A stretch of 64,000 nt of DNA from Clostridia bacterium (GCA_018399635.1 JAGYOH010000011.1:38958-102957); one strand, 5' to 3'. Shown: positions 35,573-44,311, counted from the stretch's first letter. Notes: generated from the sequence alone by a model not told the origin. Program-made: numbers and translations.

Positions 35573-35598
35573 AAAGACAGGGCTTAGACCCTGTCTTT
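35573..35598. terminator. Bidirectional terminator between panD and cvfB
   Basis: AAAGACAGGG pairs perfectly with CCCTGTCTTT around a six-base loop; A and T runs on the flanks serve both strands. Confidence 0.88.
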
Positions 35599-36429
35599 TG
35601 TCATGGTGGCATTTTCATGCAATTCAATGAGGCCGTCCTTGTAGAGTTTCCCGAGGGCCCTCTTGAAGGCTTTTTTGCTGAGGCCGAAAATCTTTTTGAT
35701 TTCCTGAGGCGGCGTCTTGTCAGTATAGGACATGATCCCCCCCTGGGATTTCAAGAAATCCATAATCAACCGGGTGTCCTCCTGGATCTGAAGCGGGATG
35801 ATTTTTCTGAAGGCCATCTGCAACTGCCCCTGGTCGTTGATCCGCGTCACGTAAAGGAAGAGCCGGTCTCCTGTCCGGGGGTCTCCCTGGATATCCTGTT
35901 TCAGAATGAGTCCCTCGTAGAGGTCCTCTACGGCGACAAAGGCCCCCAGATCCGGATGGACACTGAGGACGGTGGCCTCGTGGCCTTCCCCCTCCTTGTA
36001 GGGAGGATGGGTGCCGATGTCTCTTTGAACCTTCATGGTGGCCGCCAGACGCTCGGTTTTGTCGATATAGAGACGGACCAGGACCTCGTCGCCTTTTTTG
36101 ACGGGCTCCAGCTGTTCCGCAAAGGGAAGGAAAAGGTCCTTTTCCAGCCCCCAGGACAAAAAGGCGCCATTGTCATCCACCTGCATCACCTTGAGAAGGG
36201 CGAGTTGTCCCAGGGTGAAAGCCGGCTTCCTGGTGGTGGCCATCAGCCGGTCCTTGGTATCCCGATAGATGAAGACTTCCAGCTCATCACCGAGTTTCAG
36301 CCCTTCCGGGGCGTGGGTCCCCGGCAGCAGAATGTCGTAATCGATGGTGGTATCGATTACGGAAAGATAGAAGCCTGAACTCTTGATACTGGTCACCTTG
36401 AGGGTCTGGTACTCTCCTAGATCAAACAT
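35584..36429 (-). CDS. cvfB: CvfB-like S1 RNA-binding protein
   Basis: The 281-residue product has three S1-like OB domains in series (about 1-70, 70-140, 145-210) and a C-terminal winged-helix segment (about 225-275, IFGLSKKAFKRALGKLYKDG), the CvfB/YitL layout. CvfB influences virulence-gene expression in staphylococci, probably through RNA. The ATG has GGGTGACTT upstream. It lies 12 bases downstream of the lipid kinase gene on the same strand and shares its transcript. Confidence 0.9.
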   Translation of the reverse strand: MFDLGEYQTLKVTSIKSSGFYLSVIDTTIDYDILLPGTHAPEGLKLGDELEVFIYRDTKDRLMATTRKPAFTLGQLALLKVMQVDDNGAFLSWGLEKDLFLPFAEQLEPVKKGDEVLVRLYIDKTERLAATMKVQRDIGTHPPYKEGEGHEATVLSVHPDLGAFVAVEDLYEGLILKQDIQGDPRTGDRLFLYVTRINDQGQLQMAFRKIIPLQIQEDTRLIMDFLKSQGGIMSYTDKTPPQEIKKIFGLSKKAFKRALGKLYKDGLIELHENATMTKDRV

Positions 36430-36441
36430 AAGTCACCCATT

Positions 36442-37323
36442 TCATATAATCATTTGAATCGCATTTTGAATAATGTCGATCCTGTAACGGCCTGTTCCCA
36501 GATATTCACCGTCGACATCCACTTCCTCCTCCGTGGAGAATTCAATTTGGGAGGTCTGGAAGTAGGACACGAATTCAGAAGTGATGTGCTGCCCGCTGAG
36601 AATCTTGAGGAAGACCTCGATAAGGCGGTGGACCGGGGCTTTCTTGATGAGGACGCAGTCGAATTTCCCGTCGGTGACGCTGGCATTGGGGGCCATGTTG
36701 TGGAACCCTCCGATGCTGGAGGAATTGCTGATGAGGAAAATGACGAAGTCCCCCTCGTAGGCCACCTGTTCGCACTGGATGGAAATCTTGGCCTTTGGCA
36801 GGTTTGTCGCCGAAAACTGCTTCAAGACCTCCAGGTAGTAGGCCAGGGGTCCCAGGAGATTCTTGGATTCCTTGGTGGTGGTATGGGCCACGGAGGTGAA
36901 GATGCCCATGGAGGCGACGTTGATGAAATAGGTATCGCCGATTTTCCCCACATCCACGGGATGAATCTGCTCCTGAAGGATTTTCGCCACCAGCTTCTCA
37001 GGGTCTCTGGGCAGCTTCAGGAATTCGCTGAAGTCGTTCATGGTACCCATGGGAAAGACGGCGAGAGGTGTTTGATACCGGCTGTTCATGATGCCGTTGA
37101 CGACTTCGTTGAGGGTGCCGTCCCCTCCGGCGACGATGATCAAATCGAACTCCCGGGACTCGGAGGCCCGGATGGCTTCGTGGTAGGCGTCCAGCGCCTT
37201 GGCGGTCTTGAACAGGCTGAGGGTCAGTCCCTGGTGGACCAGGGTCAGGATCAAGTCTTCGATGGAAAACTTTTCATCCTTTTTTCCGGCCTTGGGATTG
37301 AAGATGATTCTGATAGACTTCAT
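36442..37323 (-). CDS. Diacylglycerol/lipid kinase family protein
   Basis: This 293-residue cytoplasmic lipid kinase is related to DgkB and YegS. It has the N-terminal FNPKAGKK segment, the ATP-binding GGDGTLNEVVNG loop, and the C-terminal beta-sandwich. It recycles diacylglycerol released by lipoteichoic acid synthesis in Gram-positives, which fits the LtaS-like gene at 52.6 kb. ATG 37323 has GGAGAAG upstream; an upstream extension of 26 residues is possible but has no ribosome site. Confidence 0.9.
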   Translation of the reverse strand: MKSIRIIFNPKAGKKDEKFSIEDLILTLVHQGLTLSLFKTAKALDAYHEAIRASESREFDLIIVAGGDGTLNEVVNGIMNSRYQTPLAVFPMGTMNDFSEFLKLPRDPEKLVAKILQEQIHPVDVGKIGDTYFINVASMGIFTSVAHTTTKESKNLLGPLAYYLEVLKQFSATNLPKAKISIQCEQVAYEGDFVIFLISNSSSIGGFHNMAPNASVTDGKFDCVLIKKAPVHRLIEVFLKILSGQHITSEFVSYFQTSQIEFSTEEEVDVDGEYLGTGRYRIDIIQNAIQMII

Positions 37324-37405
37324 GGCTTCTCCATTCTTGGGTGGCATAGATTGATGGACGGTAGGGCAACCGGCTCTTGAAACGTTGAGAAAATCCTTCA
37401 ACTAC

Positions 37406-37432
37406 AGTATACCAAAGTGTTTGCAATTGCAA
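37406..37432 (-). promoter_or_regulatory. Divergent promoter for the lipid kinase gene
   Basis: On the minus strand, TTGCAA (37432 to 37427) and TATACT (37411 to 37406) are separated by 15 bases, a short spacer. Its -35 is the right half of a 12-base palindrome shared with the + strand promoter. Confidence 0.45.
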
Positions 37433-37449
37433 CATAGTCTTGTTAAGAT
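37421..37449 (+). promoter_or_regulatory. Promoter of the mobA-fdhD fusion gene
   Basis: TTGCAA (37421-37426), a 17-base spacer and TAAGAT (37444-37449). The -35 is the left half of the palindrome TTGCAATTGCAA (37421-37432). Confidence 0.65.
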
Positions 37450-37472
37450 GAAAGAAAAACAAGGGGTCAGCA

Positions 37473-38801
37473 ATGAAAAAATTCGGATCCGCCGCCATCC
37501 TTGCCGGAGGCGAAAGCCGCCGGATGGGATTTGACAAACAGATGATCAATCTTGGCAAGGAGTACCTGGTGGATCGGCTTTACCGGGAATTGAAGAAGGT
37601 CTTCAGCGAGGTCATGGTGATCAGCAACCGGCCTGAAATCTATCACCATCGCGGCTACAGGGTCATCAGCGACCAATACCGGGGCCACGGGTCCTTGAGC
37701 GGCATCCACCAGGGGCTTGTGGTTTCACAATCAGACTATCTCTTTGTCACGGCCTGCGACATGCCCTACCTGAATACCGGCCTCATGGAAAGGATGAAGG
37801 AGATTCTCTGCCGCCATCCCTCAAAGGCCCTGGTGGTTCAGCGCGGGAGCCGCCTTGAACCCTTCCACGGCTTTTACTCCCGGGAATTGATCAGGGATAT
37901 CGAAGAGAGCTTCGAAAAGGGCCACCTTAAAATAGGAAGACTCCTGGCCGACCTGGGGGTCGCCACGGTGGGGGAGGAGATTCTCAAGATCTATGATCAT
38001 GAAATGAAGCTTTTCACCAATCTCAACACCCCGAAAGAGCTCAGGGACTACCTCAAGAAAAAGGAGAACAGGGTCATGATCGAAGAAGTCTTGATCGAGA
38101 AAAACATTTCGGGTCACGGGGAGTCCTTTGTGGATGAAGTGGTCAGGGAAGAAGCCATAGAGATTACCATCAATCAGGGAAGGACCCTTGAGATCTATGC
38201 CTCAGAGGGAGGCCTCAAGGAGCTGGTGGTGGGGTTTTTGAAGAATTCGGGACTCATCGAGTCCCTGGTGGATATCCTGGGGATCCATTCCGAGGGAAAT
38301 CACTTTGAAGTGACCCTCAGAAGCGTCCCTGGAGGGGAATTGCGGGAATCCGTCACCTCGGGCTGTCTCGGAGGCGGCTACACCCTGGACAAGCAACCCC
38401 CGCCTTTTAGAGAATGGACCTTCAAAAGCGATCCGGAGGCCGTCAAGGGCTGGCTTGAGGTTCTCAGGAGCGCTTCGGAGGTTTTTGAAAGGACCGGCGG
38501 CGTCCATTCCTCCATTGCCTTTTTCCCCGACGAGACCATGATTTTCTATGAGGATATCGGCCGCCACAACACTTTTGACAAAATTGTCGGCCACGGGCTC
38601 TTAGAGGGTAAAAGTCTGATAGACAGCGTGGTGCTGACCACGGGGAGGGTTTCCTCTGAAATGATGAAAAAGGCCGCCATCAACGGGGTCAGAACCGTGA
38701 TTTCGAGATCGGCCCCCACCAGTCTTGCCGTTGAGCTTGCCAGGCAGTATCACATCGAGCTCATTGGATTCGCCAGGGGCAACCGATTCAATCGCTACTG
38801 A
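37473..38801 (+). CDS. MobA-FdhD fusion, molybdenum cofactor and formate dehydrogenase maturation protein
   Basis: Two maturation proteins are joined in one 442-residue chain. Residues 1-195 are MobA-like (AAILAGGESRRMGFDK, VTACDMPYL), which adds GMP to molybdopterin. Residues 205-442 are FdhD-like (VDEVVREEAIEI, TSGCLGGG with C298, FYEDIGRHNTFDKIVG, VLTTGRVSSEM), which sulfurates the cofactor for formate dehydrogenase. The CxxC of E. coli FdhD reads C-L-G-G, leaving one cysteine. AGGGG lies eight bases before the ATG. Its obvious client is the selenocysteine FdhA 12 kb upstream. Confidence 0.93.
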   Translation: MKKFGSAAILAGGESRRMGFDKQMINLGKEYLVDRLYRELKKVFSEVMVISNRPEIYHHRGYRVISDQYRGHGSLSGIHQGLVVSQSDYLFVTACDMPYLNTGLMERMKEILCRHPSKALVVQRGSRLEPFHGFYSRELIRDIEESFEKGHLKIGRLLADLGVATVGEEILKIYDHEMKLFTNLNTPKELRDYLKKKENRVMIEEVLIEKNISGHGESFVDEVVREEAIEITINQGRTLEIYASEGGLKELVVGFLKNSGLIESLVDILGIHSEGNHFEVTLRSVPGGELRESVTSGCLGGGYTLDKQPPPFREWTFKSDPEAVKGWLEVLRSASEVFERTGGVHSSIAFFPDETMIFYEDIGRHNTFDKIVGHGLLEGKSLIDSVVLTTGRVSSEMMKKAAINGVRTVISRSAPTSLAVELARQYHIELIGFARGNRFNRY

Positions 38802-38818
38802 GTCATGGGAAATTTCAC

Positions 38819-38835
38819 CACTGCCAGGGGCAGTG
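38819..38835 (+). other. Short perfect hairpin before murB
   Basis: CACTGCC pairs with GGCAGTG around AGG. No T run follows, so it is not a standard terminator; it may stabilise an mRNA end or be incidental. Confidence 0.4.
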
Positions 38836-38857
38836 ATCAAATCATTTGGAGGAACAG

Positions 38858-39772
38858 ATGAAATCGAGTATAAAGGAATTTGAAACCATCATCGGTTCGG
38901 AAAGGGTTTTCCTTGAAGAACCTCTGAGCGCTCACACCTCCTTCAAGATCGGCGGGCCGGCGGAGGTCCTGCTCACCCCAAAGACTTATGAGGAGGTGGC
39001 CCGGTTGGTGGTCGCCCTGGAGTCAAAGGGAACGCGGTATACGATTCTGGGCAACGGGACCAACGTGCTTTTCCCCGATGAAGGCTACCCCGGGGTGGTG
39101 GTGAAGCTTGGAGACGACCTGTCCCGGATCGAGGTCAGGAAGAATCAAATCGTGGCCCAGGCCGGAGCCCTCCTGTCGAGGGTCAGCAAGGTGGCCCTGA
39201 AACATCACTTGTCGGGGCTCGAATTCGCCTCGGGCATCCCCGGTACCCTGGGGGGTGCCGTGGTGATGAATGCGGGGGCCTATGGCGGGGAAATGAAGGA
39301 TGTCATCTCCGAAGTCAAGGCTCTCACCCGGGAGGGGGAGATTCTGGTCTTCACCGGCTCCCAGATGGCCTTCGGCTACCGGGACAGCCTGGTGAAGGAG
39401 AAGGGCTATATTGTGCTGGAGACCACCCTGGCGCTTGAAAAAGCACAGGGGGAGGTCATTGCCTCAAAAATGAGGGAGCTGGATGAAAAACGGAAAACCA
39501 AGCAGCCTCTGAACCTCCCCAGTGCCGGATCCACCTTCAAGCGGCCGCCGGGTCATTATGCCGGCAAGCTCATCGAAGATGCCGGGTTGAGGGGCCTCAG
39601 ATACGGGGGAGCCATGGTGAGCGAGCTTCACTGCGGCTTCGTGGTCAACGTCCAGGAGGCCACCTACGAAGAGGTCACGACCCTGATGAAGGTGATTCAA
39701 AGGACGGTCCATGAGAAGTTCGGGGTGGACCTGGAGCCTGAAGTCAAAATCATGAAGAGGGATCAAATATGA
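38858..39772 (+). CDS. murB: UDP-N-acetylenolpyruvoylglucosamine reductase
   Basis: MurB is the FAD enzyme that makes UDP-MurNAc. The 304-residue product has the FAD-binding signature TSFKIGGPAEVLL and GNGTNVLF, GIPGTLGGAV, and the catalytic-serine segment SAGSTFKRP of type II MurB. ATG 38858 follows GGAGG; a TTG four codons earlier overlaps that site. The stop overlaps the next start (ATGA). The murB-PHP-rapZ-yvcK order is common in Firmicutes. Confidence 0.97.
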   Translation: MKSSIKEFETIIGSERVFLEEPLSAHTSFKIGGPAEVLLTPKTYEEVARLVVALESKGTRYTILGNGTNVLFPDEGYPGVVVKLGDDLSRIEVRKNQIVAQAGALLSRVSKVALKHHLSGLEFASGIPGTLGGAVVMNAGAYGGEMKDVISEVKALTREGEILVFTGSQMAFGYRDSLVKEKGYIVLETTLALEKAQGEVIASKMRELDEKRKTKQPLNLPSAGSTFKRPPGHYAGKLIEDAGLRGLRYGGAMVSELHCGFVVNVQEATYEEVTTLMKVIQRTVHEKFGVDLEPEVKIMKRDQI

Positions 39773-40509
39773 GAATCATCAAGGATCTGCATACCCACAC
39801 CACCTATTCCCATGGTCTCGGCAGCATCGAGGACAATGTGAAGGAGGCAGTGAAACGAGGACTTGAAGTCGTGGGGATCAGTGACCACGGCCAGGGGCAT
39901 CTGGGTTTTGGAATCAAAGCCGGGGCTCTCAAATCCATGAGGGAGGAAATCGACCTCCTTCAGGAAAAGTATCCCCAGATCAGGATTACCTTGGGAATCG
40001 AAGCGAATATCCTGGGCAGAGACGGCGGGATTGACGTTACCACAGAGGACCGCCGTCTGCTGGACTATGTCCTCTGCGGCTACCACTTTGGATCGAAGCC
40101 CGGGAAATGGGCAAGGGATCTGCCGATCCATCTCTTCAATCTGTTGAACCGGTGGACCGGGGGCTTCGAAAAGAAAGCCAGGGCGCTCAATACCGAGTCG
40201 GTGGTCAACTGCCTGATGAACCATCAGATCGACGTCCTCACCCATCCGGGGGCCAAGGGTCCCTTGGACATGCTGGCGGTGGCCAGGGCGGCCGAAGAGA
40301 CCGGAACCCTGCTGGAAATCAACAATTCCCACGGCCATCTGACGGAGGAGGAATTGCGGGTGTGCATGAAGACCGGGGTGAATTTCATCATCGGTTCCGA
40401 CGCCCATACCCCCGGGGATGTCGGAAAACACGAGGAAGCCCTCAATAGGGTGATCCGGGTGGGGCTGCCCCTTGAGCGGGTGGTCAATCTGAGAGAGGAC
40501 AGTCTATGA
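39769..40509 (+). CDS. PHP-domain metal-dependent phosphoesterase
   Basis: The 246-residue product has the PHP metal motifs DLHTHTTYSHG at the start, SDHGQGH near 37-43, EAN, HP in LTHPGAK, and GSDAHT near the C-terminus. Members include histidinol phosphatase-like and polymerase-associated phosphatases; the substrate here is unknown. It overlaps murB and rapZ by four bases each, so it is fully coupled within the cluster. Confidence 0.9.
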   Translation: MRIIKDLHTHTTYSHGLGSIEDNVKEAVKRGLEVVGISDHGQGHLGFGIKAGALKSMREEIDLLQEKYPQIRITLGIEANILGRDGGIDVTTEDRRLLDYVLCGYHFGSKPGKWARDLPIHLFNLLNRWTGGFEKKARALNTESVVNCLMNHQIDVLTHPGAKGPLDMLAVARAAEETGTLLEINNSHGHLTEEELRVCMKTGVNFIIGSDAHTPGDVGKHEEALNRVIRVGLPLERVVNLREDSL

Positions 40510-41363
40510 AAGTACTCATTGTAACCGGTTTGTCCGGAGCCGGCAAAAGCTCCGTGGTCAAGGCCCTGGAGGATATCGGCTTCTACACCATTGACAACCT
40601 TCCCCCCAATCTGATGGTGGATTTCATCAAATTGATCCGGCATACCGGGGAGGCCATCGATGAAGTCGCCTTTGTCATCGATCTGAGGAGCGGCAAGCTC
40701 TTTGACGAACTTGACAAGTCCATCAGGGAAGTCAAAAAAAAGGTGGATGAGATTGAAATTCTTTTTCTTGAAGCCTCGGATTCTGCGATTCTGCAGCGCT
40801 ACAAGGAGAGCCGCAGGAGTCATCCCCATTCAGTGGACGGCACCATCCTTGACGGCATCGCCCTGGAAAGGGAAAAACTGGCCCCCATACGGGAAAAATC
40901 CGATTATCTGGTGGACACTTCCCAGATGAACATTCACCAGCTCAGAGAAAGAATCGTCTCCACCTTCGACAGCAAGGACCATTCCCGGATAGAGGTGGTC
41001 CTGCAATCCTTCGGTTATAAAAAAGGCATACCCATGGATGCGGACATGGTTTTTGATCTGAGATTCCTGCCCAATCCCTTCTATGATGAAGATCTGAGAG
41101 ATCTTTCGGGGCTGGACCAGCCGGTGAGAGACTTCATCATGAAGGATGAAAGAAGCCGGAAGATGTTGAATAAAATCGAGGAAATGCTGGATTTTCTGAT
41201 GCCTCATTTTGCCAAGGAGGGGAAAAACCGGACGGTAATCGCCCTCGGCTGCACCGGCGGCCGTCACCGGAGCGTGACCTTCGTCGTCCTGCTTGAGGAG
41301 ATTCTTGCCGAAAAGGGTTATAAAGTAAGCGGAATCCACCGTGATTTCAAGGAGATCGGTTAA
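40506..41363 (+). CDS. rapZ: RNase adapter protein RapZ / nucleotide-binding YvcJ
   Basis: The 285-residue product has P-loop GLSGAGKSS (8-16) and the C-terminal regulatory domain with GCTGGRHRSV. In E. coli RapZ guides RNase E to GlmZ RNA; the Bacillus homologue YvcJ binds and hydrolyses nucleotides and affects competence. Whether an RNA target exists here is unknown. The last base of its stop codon is the first base of the yvcK ATG. Confidence 0.96.
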   Translation: MKVLIVTGLSGAGKSSVVKALEDIGFYTIDNLPPNLMVDFIKLIRHTGEAIDEVAFVIDLRSGKLFDELDKSIREVKKKVDEIEILFLEASDSAILQRYKESRRSHPHSVDGTILDGIALEREKLAPIREKSDYLVDTSQMNIHQLRERIVSTFDSKDHSRIEVVLQSFGYKKGIPMDADMVFDLRFLPNPFYDEDLRDLSGLDQPVRDFIMKDERSRKMLNKIEEMLDFLMPHFAKEGKNRTVIALGCTGGRHRSVTFVVLLEEILAEKGYKVSGIHRDFKEIG

Positions 41364-42331
41364 TGGCAGAGGCAAAAATAGTGGTCATCGGGGGCGGAAC
41401 AGGGCTGTCGGTGATTCTAAAGGGACTCAAAAAAATCACTTCCCAGATCACGGCCATCGTCACCGTCGCCGACGACGGGGGAGGTTCCGGTGTTCTCAGG
41501 GAGGACCTGGGGATGCTGCCTCCCGGAGATATCCGGGCTTGTCTGATCGCCCTGTCCGATGTGGAACCGATTCTCGAGGAACTCTTCAACTATCGCTATG
41601 AAAACGGTCATCTCAAGGGGCAGTCCTTTGGCAATCTGATGATTGCCGCCATGACGGGAATTTCAAAGGATTTCAGAGATGCCGTGATCAAGGTGGGAGA
41701 AATCATCGCCATCAACGGCAGGGTGCTGCCGGTCACCACCCAGAACATCCATCTCGAGGCGACCCTGATGAACGGCAAGGTGGTCCTGGGGGAATCGAAG
41801 ATTCCCTTGTCGGTGATCAAGGACCAGACCGCCATCGACCGGGTGGTCCTGGTCCCCCCGGAACCTTCGCCCACCGAGGGGGTCATTGAAGCCATCCACG
41901 AGGCGGACCTTGTCATCGTGGGTCCGGGGAGCATCTACACCAGCATTCTGCCGAATCTTCTGGTCCGGGGAGTGGCGGACGCCCTGCGGGGGACGTCGGC
42001 GAAGGTGGCCTATATCGCCAATCTCATGACCCAGCCCGGAGAGACGGATGAAGAGCATCTCAAGGGATATCTTCAAGTCATGGAAAGGCATGTCGGAGGG
42101 GGGCTTTTCGACCTGGTCTTTGCCAACAGCGAACACCTGGACCGGGAGACCCGGGAGATTTATAAAAAACAGAACGCCTTTCCCGTCAAGACCACAAAGA
42201 GAGACCGGCAGTTTCTTGAGGAAAAAGGGATCCGGCTGGTGGAAAACAAGTACATCGATGTGGTGAAGCATTATTGTCGCCATGACTTTGACCTGCTCGT
42301 AAAGGATCTTCAAAAAGAATTGCGGTCCTGA
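41363..42331 (+). CDS. yvcK: YvcK/CofD-like gluconeogenesis factor
   Basis: The 322-residue product has the CofD-like nucleotide and sugar-nucleotide site GGGTGLSV (10-17), DDGGGSGVLR and GNLMIAAM. In Bacillus YvcK (GlmR) is needed for growth on gluconeogenic carbon and for cell-wall precursor supply by stimulating GlmS. Its usual partner whiA is separated here by a tryptophanase and a NUDIX gene. There is no terminator before the next promoter. Confidence 0.96.
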   Translation: MAEAKIVVIGGGTGLSVILKGLKKITSQITAIVTVADDGGGSGVLREDLGMLPPGDIRACLIALSDVEPILEELFNYRYENGHLKGQSFGNLMIAAMTGISKDFRDAVIKVGEIIAINGRVLPVTTQNIHLEATLMNGKVVLGESKIPLSVIKDQTAIDRVVLVPPEPSPTEGVIEAIHEADLVIVGPGSIYTSILPNLLVRGVADALRGTSAKVAYIANLMTQPGETDEEHLKGYLQVMERHVGGGLFDLVFANSEHLDRETREIYKKQNAFPVKTTKRDRQFLEEKGIRLVENKYIDVVKHYCRHDFDLLVKDLQKELRS

Positions 42332-42344
42332 AATTAAAAAGTTT

Positions 42345-42373
42345 TTGCAAGACTTCAAAAAATATCGTATAAT
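42345..42373 (+). promoter_or_regulatory. Tryptophanase promoter
   Basis: TTGCAA (42345-42350), a 17-base spacer and TATAAT (42368-42373). A second TATAAT is at about 42410, without a good -35. The leader is about 50 bases and holds no TnaC-like leader peptide. Confidence 0.75.
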
Positions 42374-42429
42374 GAATTTACTAAAATATTTTAAGACTTA
42401 AAATAAATTTATAATGCGGAGGCGATTTC

Positions 42430-43812
42430 ATGGCAACAAGAATACCGGAACCCTACAAGATCAAAATGGTGGAACCCCTGAGAAAAACCAGCAGAGAGCA
42501 TCGGGAGAAGAAGCTCCAGGAGGCGGGTTACAATCCCTTTTCACTCAAGGCGGAGGACGTCTATATCGATCTTCTCACCGACAGCGGCACCGGTGCCATG
42601 AGCGACCGGCAGTGGGCCGCCCTGATGATGGGGGACGAATCCTATGCGGGTTCAAGAAGTTTTTACCGGCTTGATGAAGTGGTCAAGGAAATCACAGGCT
42701 ACCAGTATGTCGTCCCCACCCACCAGGGACGGGGCGCCGAGCAGGTGGTTTTCCCCAATATCATCAAACAAAAGGGTGACTATGTCATTTCCAACATGCA
42801 CTTTGATACCACCAAGGCCCACGTGGAACTGGCAGGGGGGAGGGCTATCAACGTCATCGACAAAAAGGCCTTTGACACGGAAACCTATGATGATTTCAAG
42901 GGGGACTTCGATCTTGAGCTCCTTGAAAAGGAAATCAAGGAGAAAACTCCCGGGCATATCGCAGGCATCGTCATCACCGCCACCTGCAATTCAGCGGGGG
43001 GCCAGCCCATCTCCATGGGCAACATGAAGGGCGTCAAGAAAATCGCGGACCAATACGGCCTCAAGGTTTTCATCGATGCCGCCCGTTATGCTGAAAACGC
43101 CTACTTCATCAAGATGAGGGAAGCCGGATACCAGGACAAGAGCCTGATTGAAATTTCCCGGGAAATGTATGCCCTGGCTGACGGCATGATGATGTCGGCC
43201 AAAAAGGACGGACTGGTCAACATGGGGGGCATCGTCGCCATCAGGGATGACGAAGAGCTCTACCAGGCCGTGAGAAGTCTGTGCGTCCCCTACGAAGGGT
43301 TCCCCACTTACGGCGGACTTTCCGGAAGGGATATGGAAGCCCTGGCGGTGGGTCTGATGGAAGCCCTGGATTTCGATTATCAGGAGCACCGGATCGGTCA
43401 GATCAAATATCTGGGCGACCGTCTGCGGGAGGGCGGCGTGCCGATCCAATACCCCACGGGAGGCCACGCGGTTTTCGTGGATTGTCGAAAAATCTGCCCC
43501 CATATTCCTTTTGACCAGTTTCCGGCCCAGGCGGTCTGCAACGAGGTCTATCTGGAGTCCGGGGTCAGACCGGTGGAAATCGGCTCCTTCCTGCTGGGCC
43601 GGGATCCCGATACGGGGGACAGCCTTGAATCTCCCCTGGAACTGATGCGGCTCACCATCCCCAGAAGGGTTTATACCGACAGCCATATGGATGTCGTGGC
43701 CGATGCCGTCATCGCCGTCAGCAAAAGAGCGGACCAGCTGGTGGGGCTGACCTTCGACTATGAACCCAAGGTTCTGAGGCACTTCACCGCCAGACTCAAG
43801 CCTGTCAAGTAG
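42430..43812 (+). CDS. tnaA: Tryptophanase (L-tryptophan indole-lyase)
   Basis: This PLP beta-eliminating lyase splits tryptophan into indole, pyruvate and ammonia. The 460-residue product is full length, with THQGRGAEQ and the PLP lysine K259 in MSAKKDG. Two positions separate it from tyrosine phenol-lyase: D126 (NMHFDTT, Thr in the phenol-lyase) and H451 (VLRHFTARL, Phe in the phenol-lyase). [11 protein letters not shown] is also tryptophanase-like. It has its own promoter and terminator. It allows amino-acid fermentation and indole signalling. Confidence 0.92.
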   Translation: MATRIPEPYKIKMVEPLRKTSREHREKKLQEAGYNPFSLKAEDVYIDLLTDSGTGAMSDRQWAALMMGDESYAGSRSFYRLDEVVKEITGYQYVVPTHQGRGAEQVVFPNIIKQKGDYVISNMHFDTTKAHVELAGGRAINVIDKKAFDTETYDDFKGDFDLELLEKEIKEKTPGHIAGIVITATCNSAGGQPISMGNMKGVKKIADQYGLKVFIDAARYAENAYFIKMREAGYQDKSLIEISREMYALADGMMMSAKKDGLVNMGGIVAIRDDEELYQAVRSLCVPYEGFPTYGGLSGRDMEALAVGLMEALDFDYQEHRIGQIKYLGDRLREGGVPIQYPTGGHAVFVDCRKICPHIPFDQFPAQAVCNEVYLESGVRPVEIGSFLLGRDPDTGDSLESPLELMRLTIPRRVYTDSHMDVVADAVIAVSKRADQLVGLTFDYEPKVLRHFTARLKPVK

Positions 43813-43821
43813 AGAATATCC

Positions 43822-43854
43822 AAAGCCCGGTCTTTATTCAGACTGGGCTTTTTC
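43822..43854 (+). terminator. Tryptophanase terminator
   Basis: AAAGCCCGGTCT pairs with AGACTGGGCTTT (12 pairs, one G-T) around a six-base loop, then a T run. Confidence 0.9.
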
Positions 43855-43865
43855 TATGGTATAAT
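43837..43865 (+). promoter_or_regulatory. Promoter of NUDIX-whiA-dnaE, overlapping the tryptophanase terminator
   Basis: TTCAGA (43837-43842), a 17-base spacer and TATAAT (43860-43865). The -35 falls in the terminator loop and 3' arm. Confidence 0.6.
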
Positions 43866-43893
43866 TGGTTAAGTAAAGAATCGGGTGAGAATG

Positions 43894-44301
43894 ATGAAAG
43901 AGATTGTCAGTGCCGGAGGAATCGTCCTCAAGGGGACGGGTATCCTGATGCTGAGAAAAGCCAATGGCGACTGGGTTTTGCCGAAGGGACGGATTGAGGA
44001 AAAGGAGTCCGACCGCCATGCCGCCTTGAGAGAGGTGCGGGAAGAAACCGGGATCAGGGCCAGGGTCATCCGGCCCATTGGTGAAATCGAATACCGGTAC
44101 GTGAATATCTGGTACAATGACGAGACCATCCAGAAGACGGTCTTCTGGTTTTTGATGGCTGAAATCGGCGGCCGGCTCATGCCTCAGAAAAATGAAGGCT
44201 TCATTGAAGCCAGGTATGTTTCTGAAGATGATTTCGAAGCCTGTGCCCGGCATGAAGATGAAAAAAGAATGATAAGAAAGGCTCTGGCCTTGAGAAGTTA
44301 G
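43894..44301 (+). CDS. NUDIX hydrolase
   Basis: The 135-residue product has a complete NUDIX box (about 32-54): G, then E, REVREETGI, binding divalent metal to cleave nucleoside-diphosphate-linked substrates. The exact substrate cannot be read; MutT-like, ADP-sugar or Ap4A are options. GGGTG precedes two adjacent ATG codons (43891, 43894). whiA starts 10 bases downstream, so it leads the whiA-dnaE operon. NUDIX genes near rapZ-yvcK-whiA are also seen in other Firmicutes. Confidence 0.9.
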   Translation: MKEIVSAGGIVLKGTGILMLRKANGDWVLPKGRIEEKESDRHAALREVREETGIRARVIRPIGEIEYRYVNIWYNDETIQKTVFWFLMAEIGGRLMPQKNEGFIEARYVSEDDFEACARHEDEKRMIRKALALRS

Positions 44302-44311
44302 GTGAATAGCG

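Noticed and set aside
38819..38835. Terminator between mobA-fdhD and murB
   Set aside because: The hairpin is perfect but short and has no T run; read-through into murB is likely.
42374..42429. TnaC-type leader peptide before tryptophanase
   Set aside because: The leader is about 50 AT-rich bases and has no short frame with a tryptophan codon and ribosome site.
42430..43812. Tyrosine phenol-lyase
   Set aside because: The two substrate-determining positions are Asp and His as in tryptophanase, not Thr and Phe.
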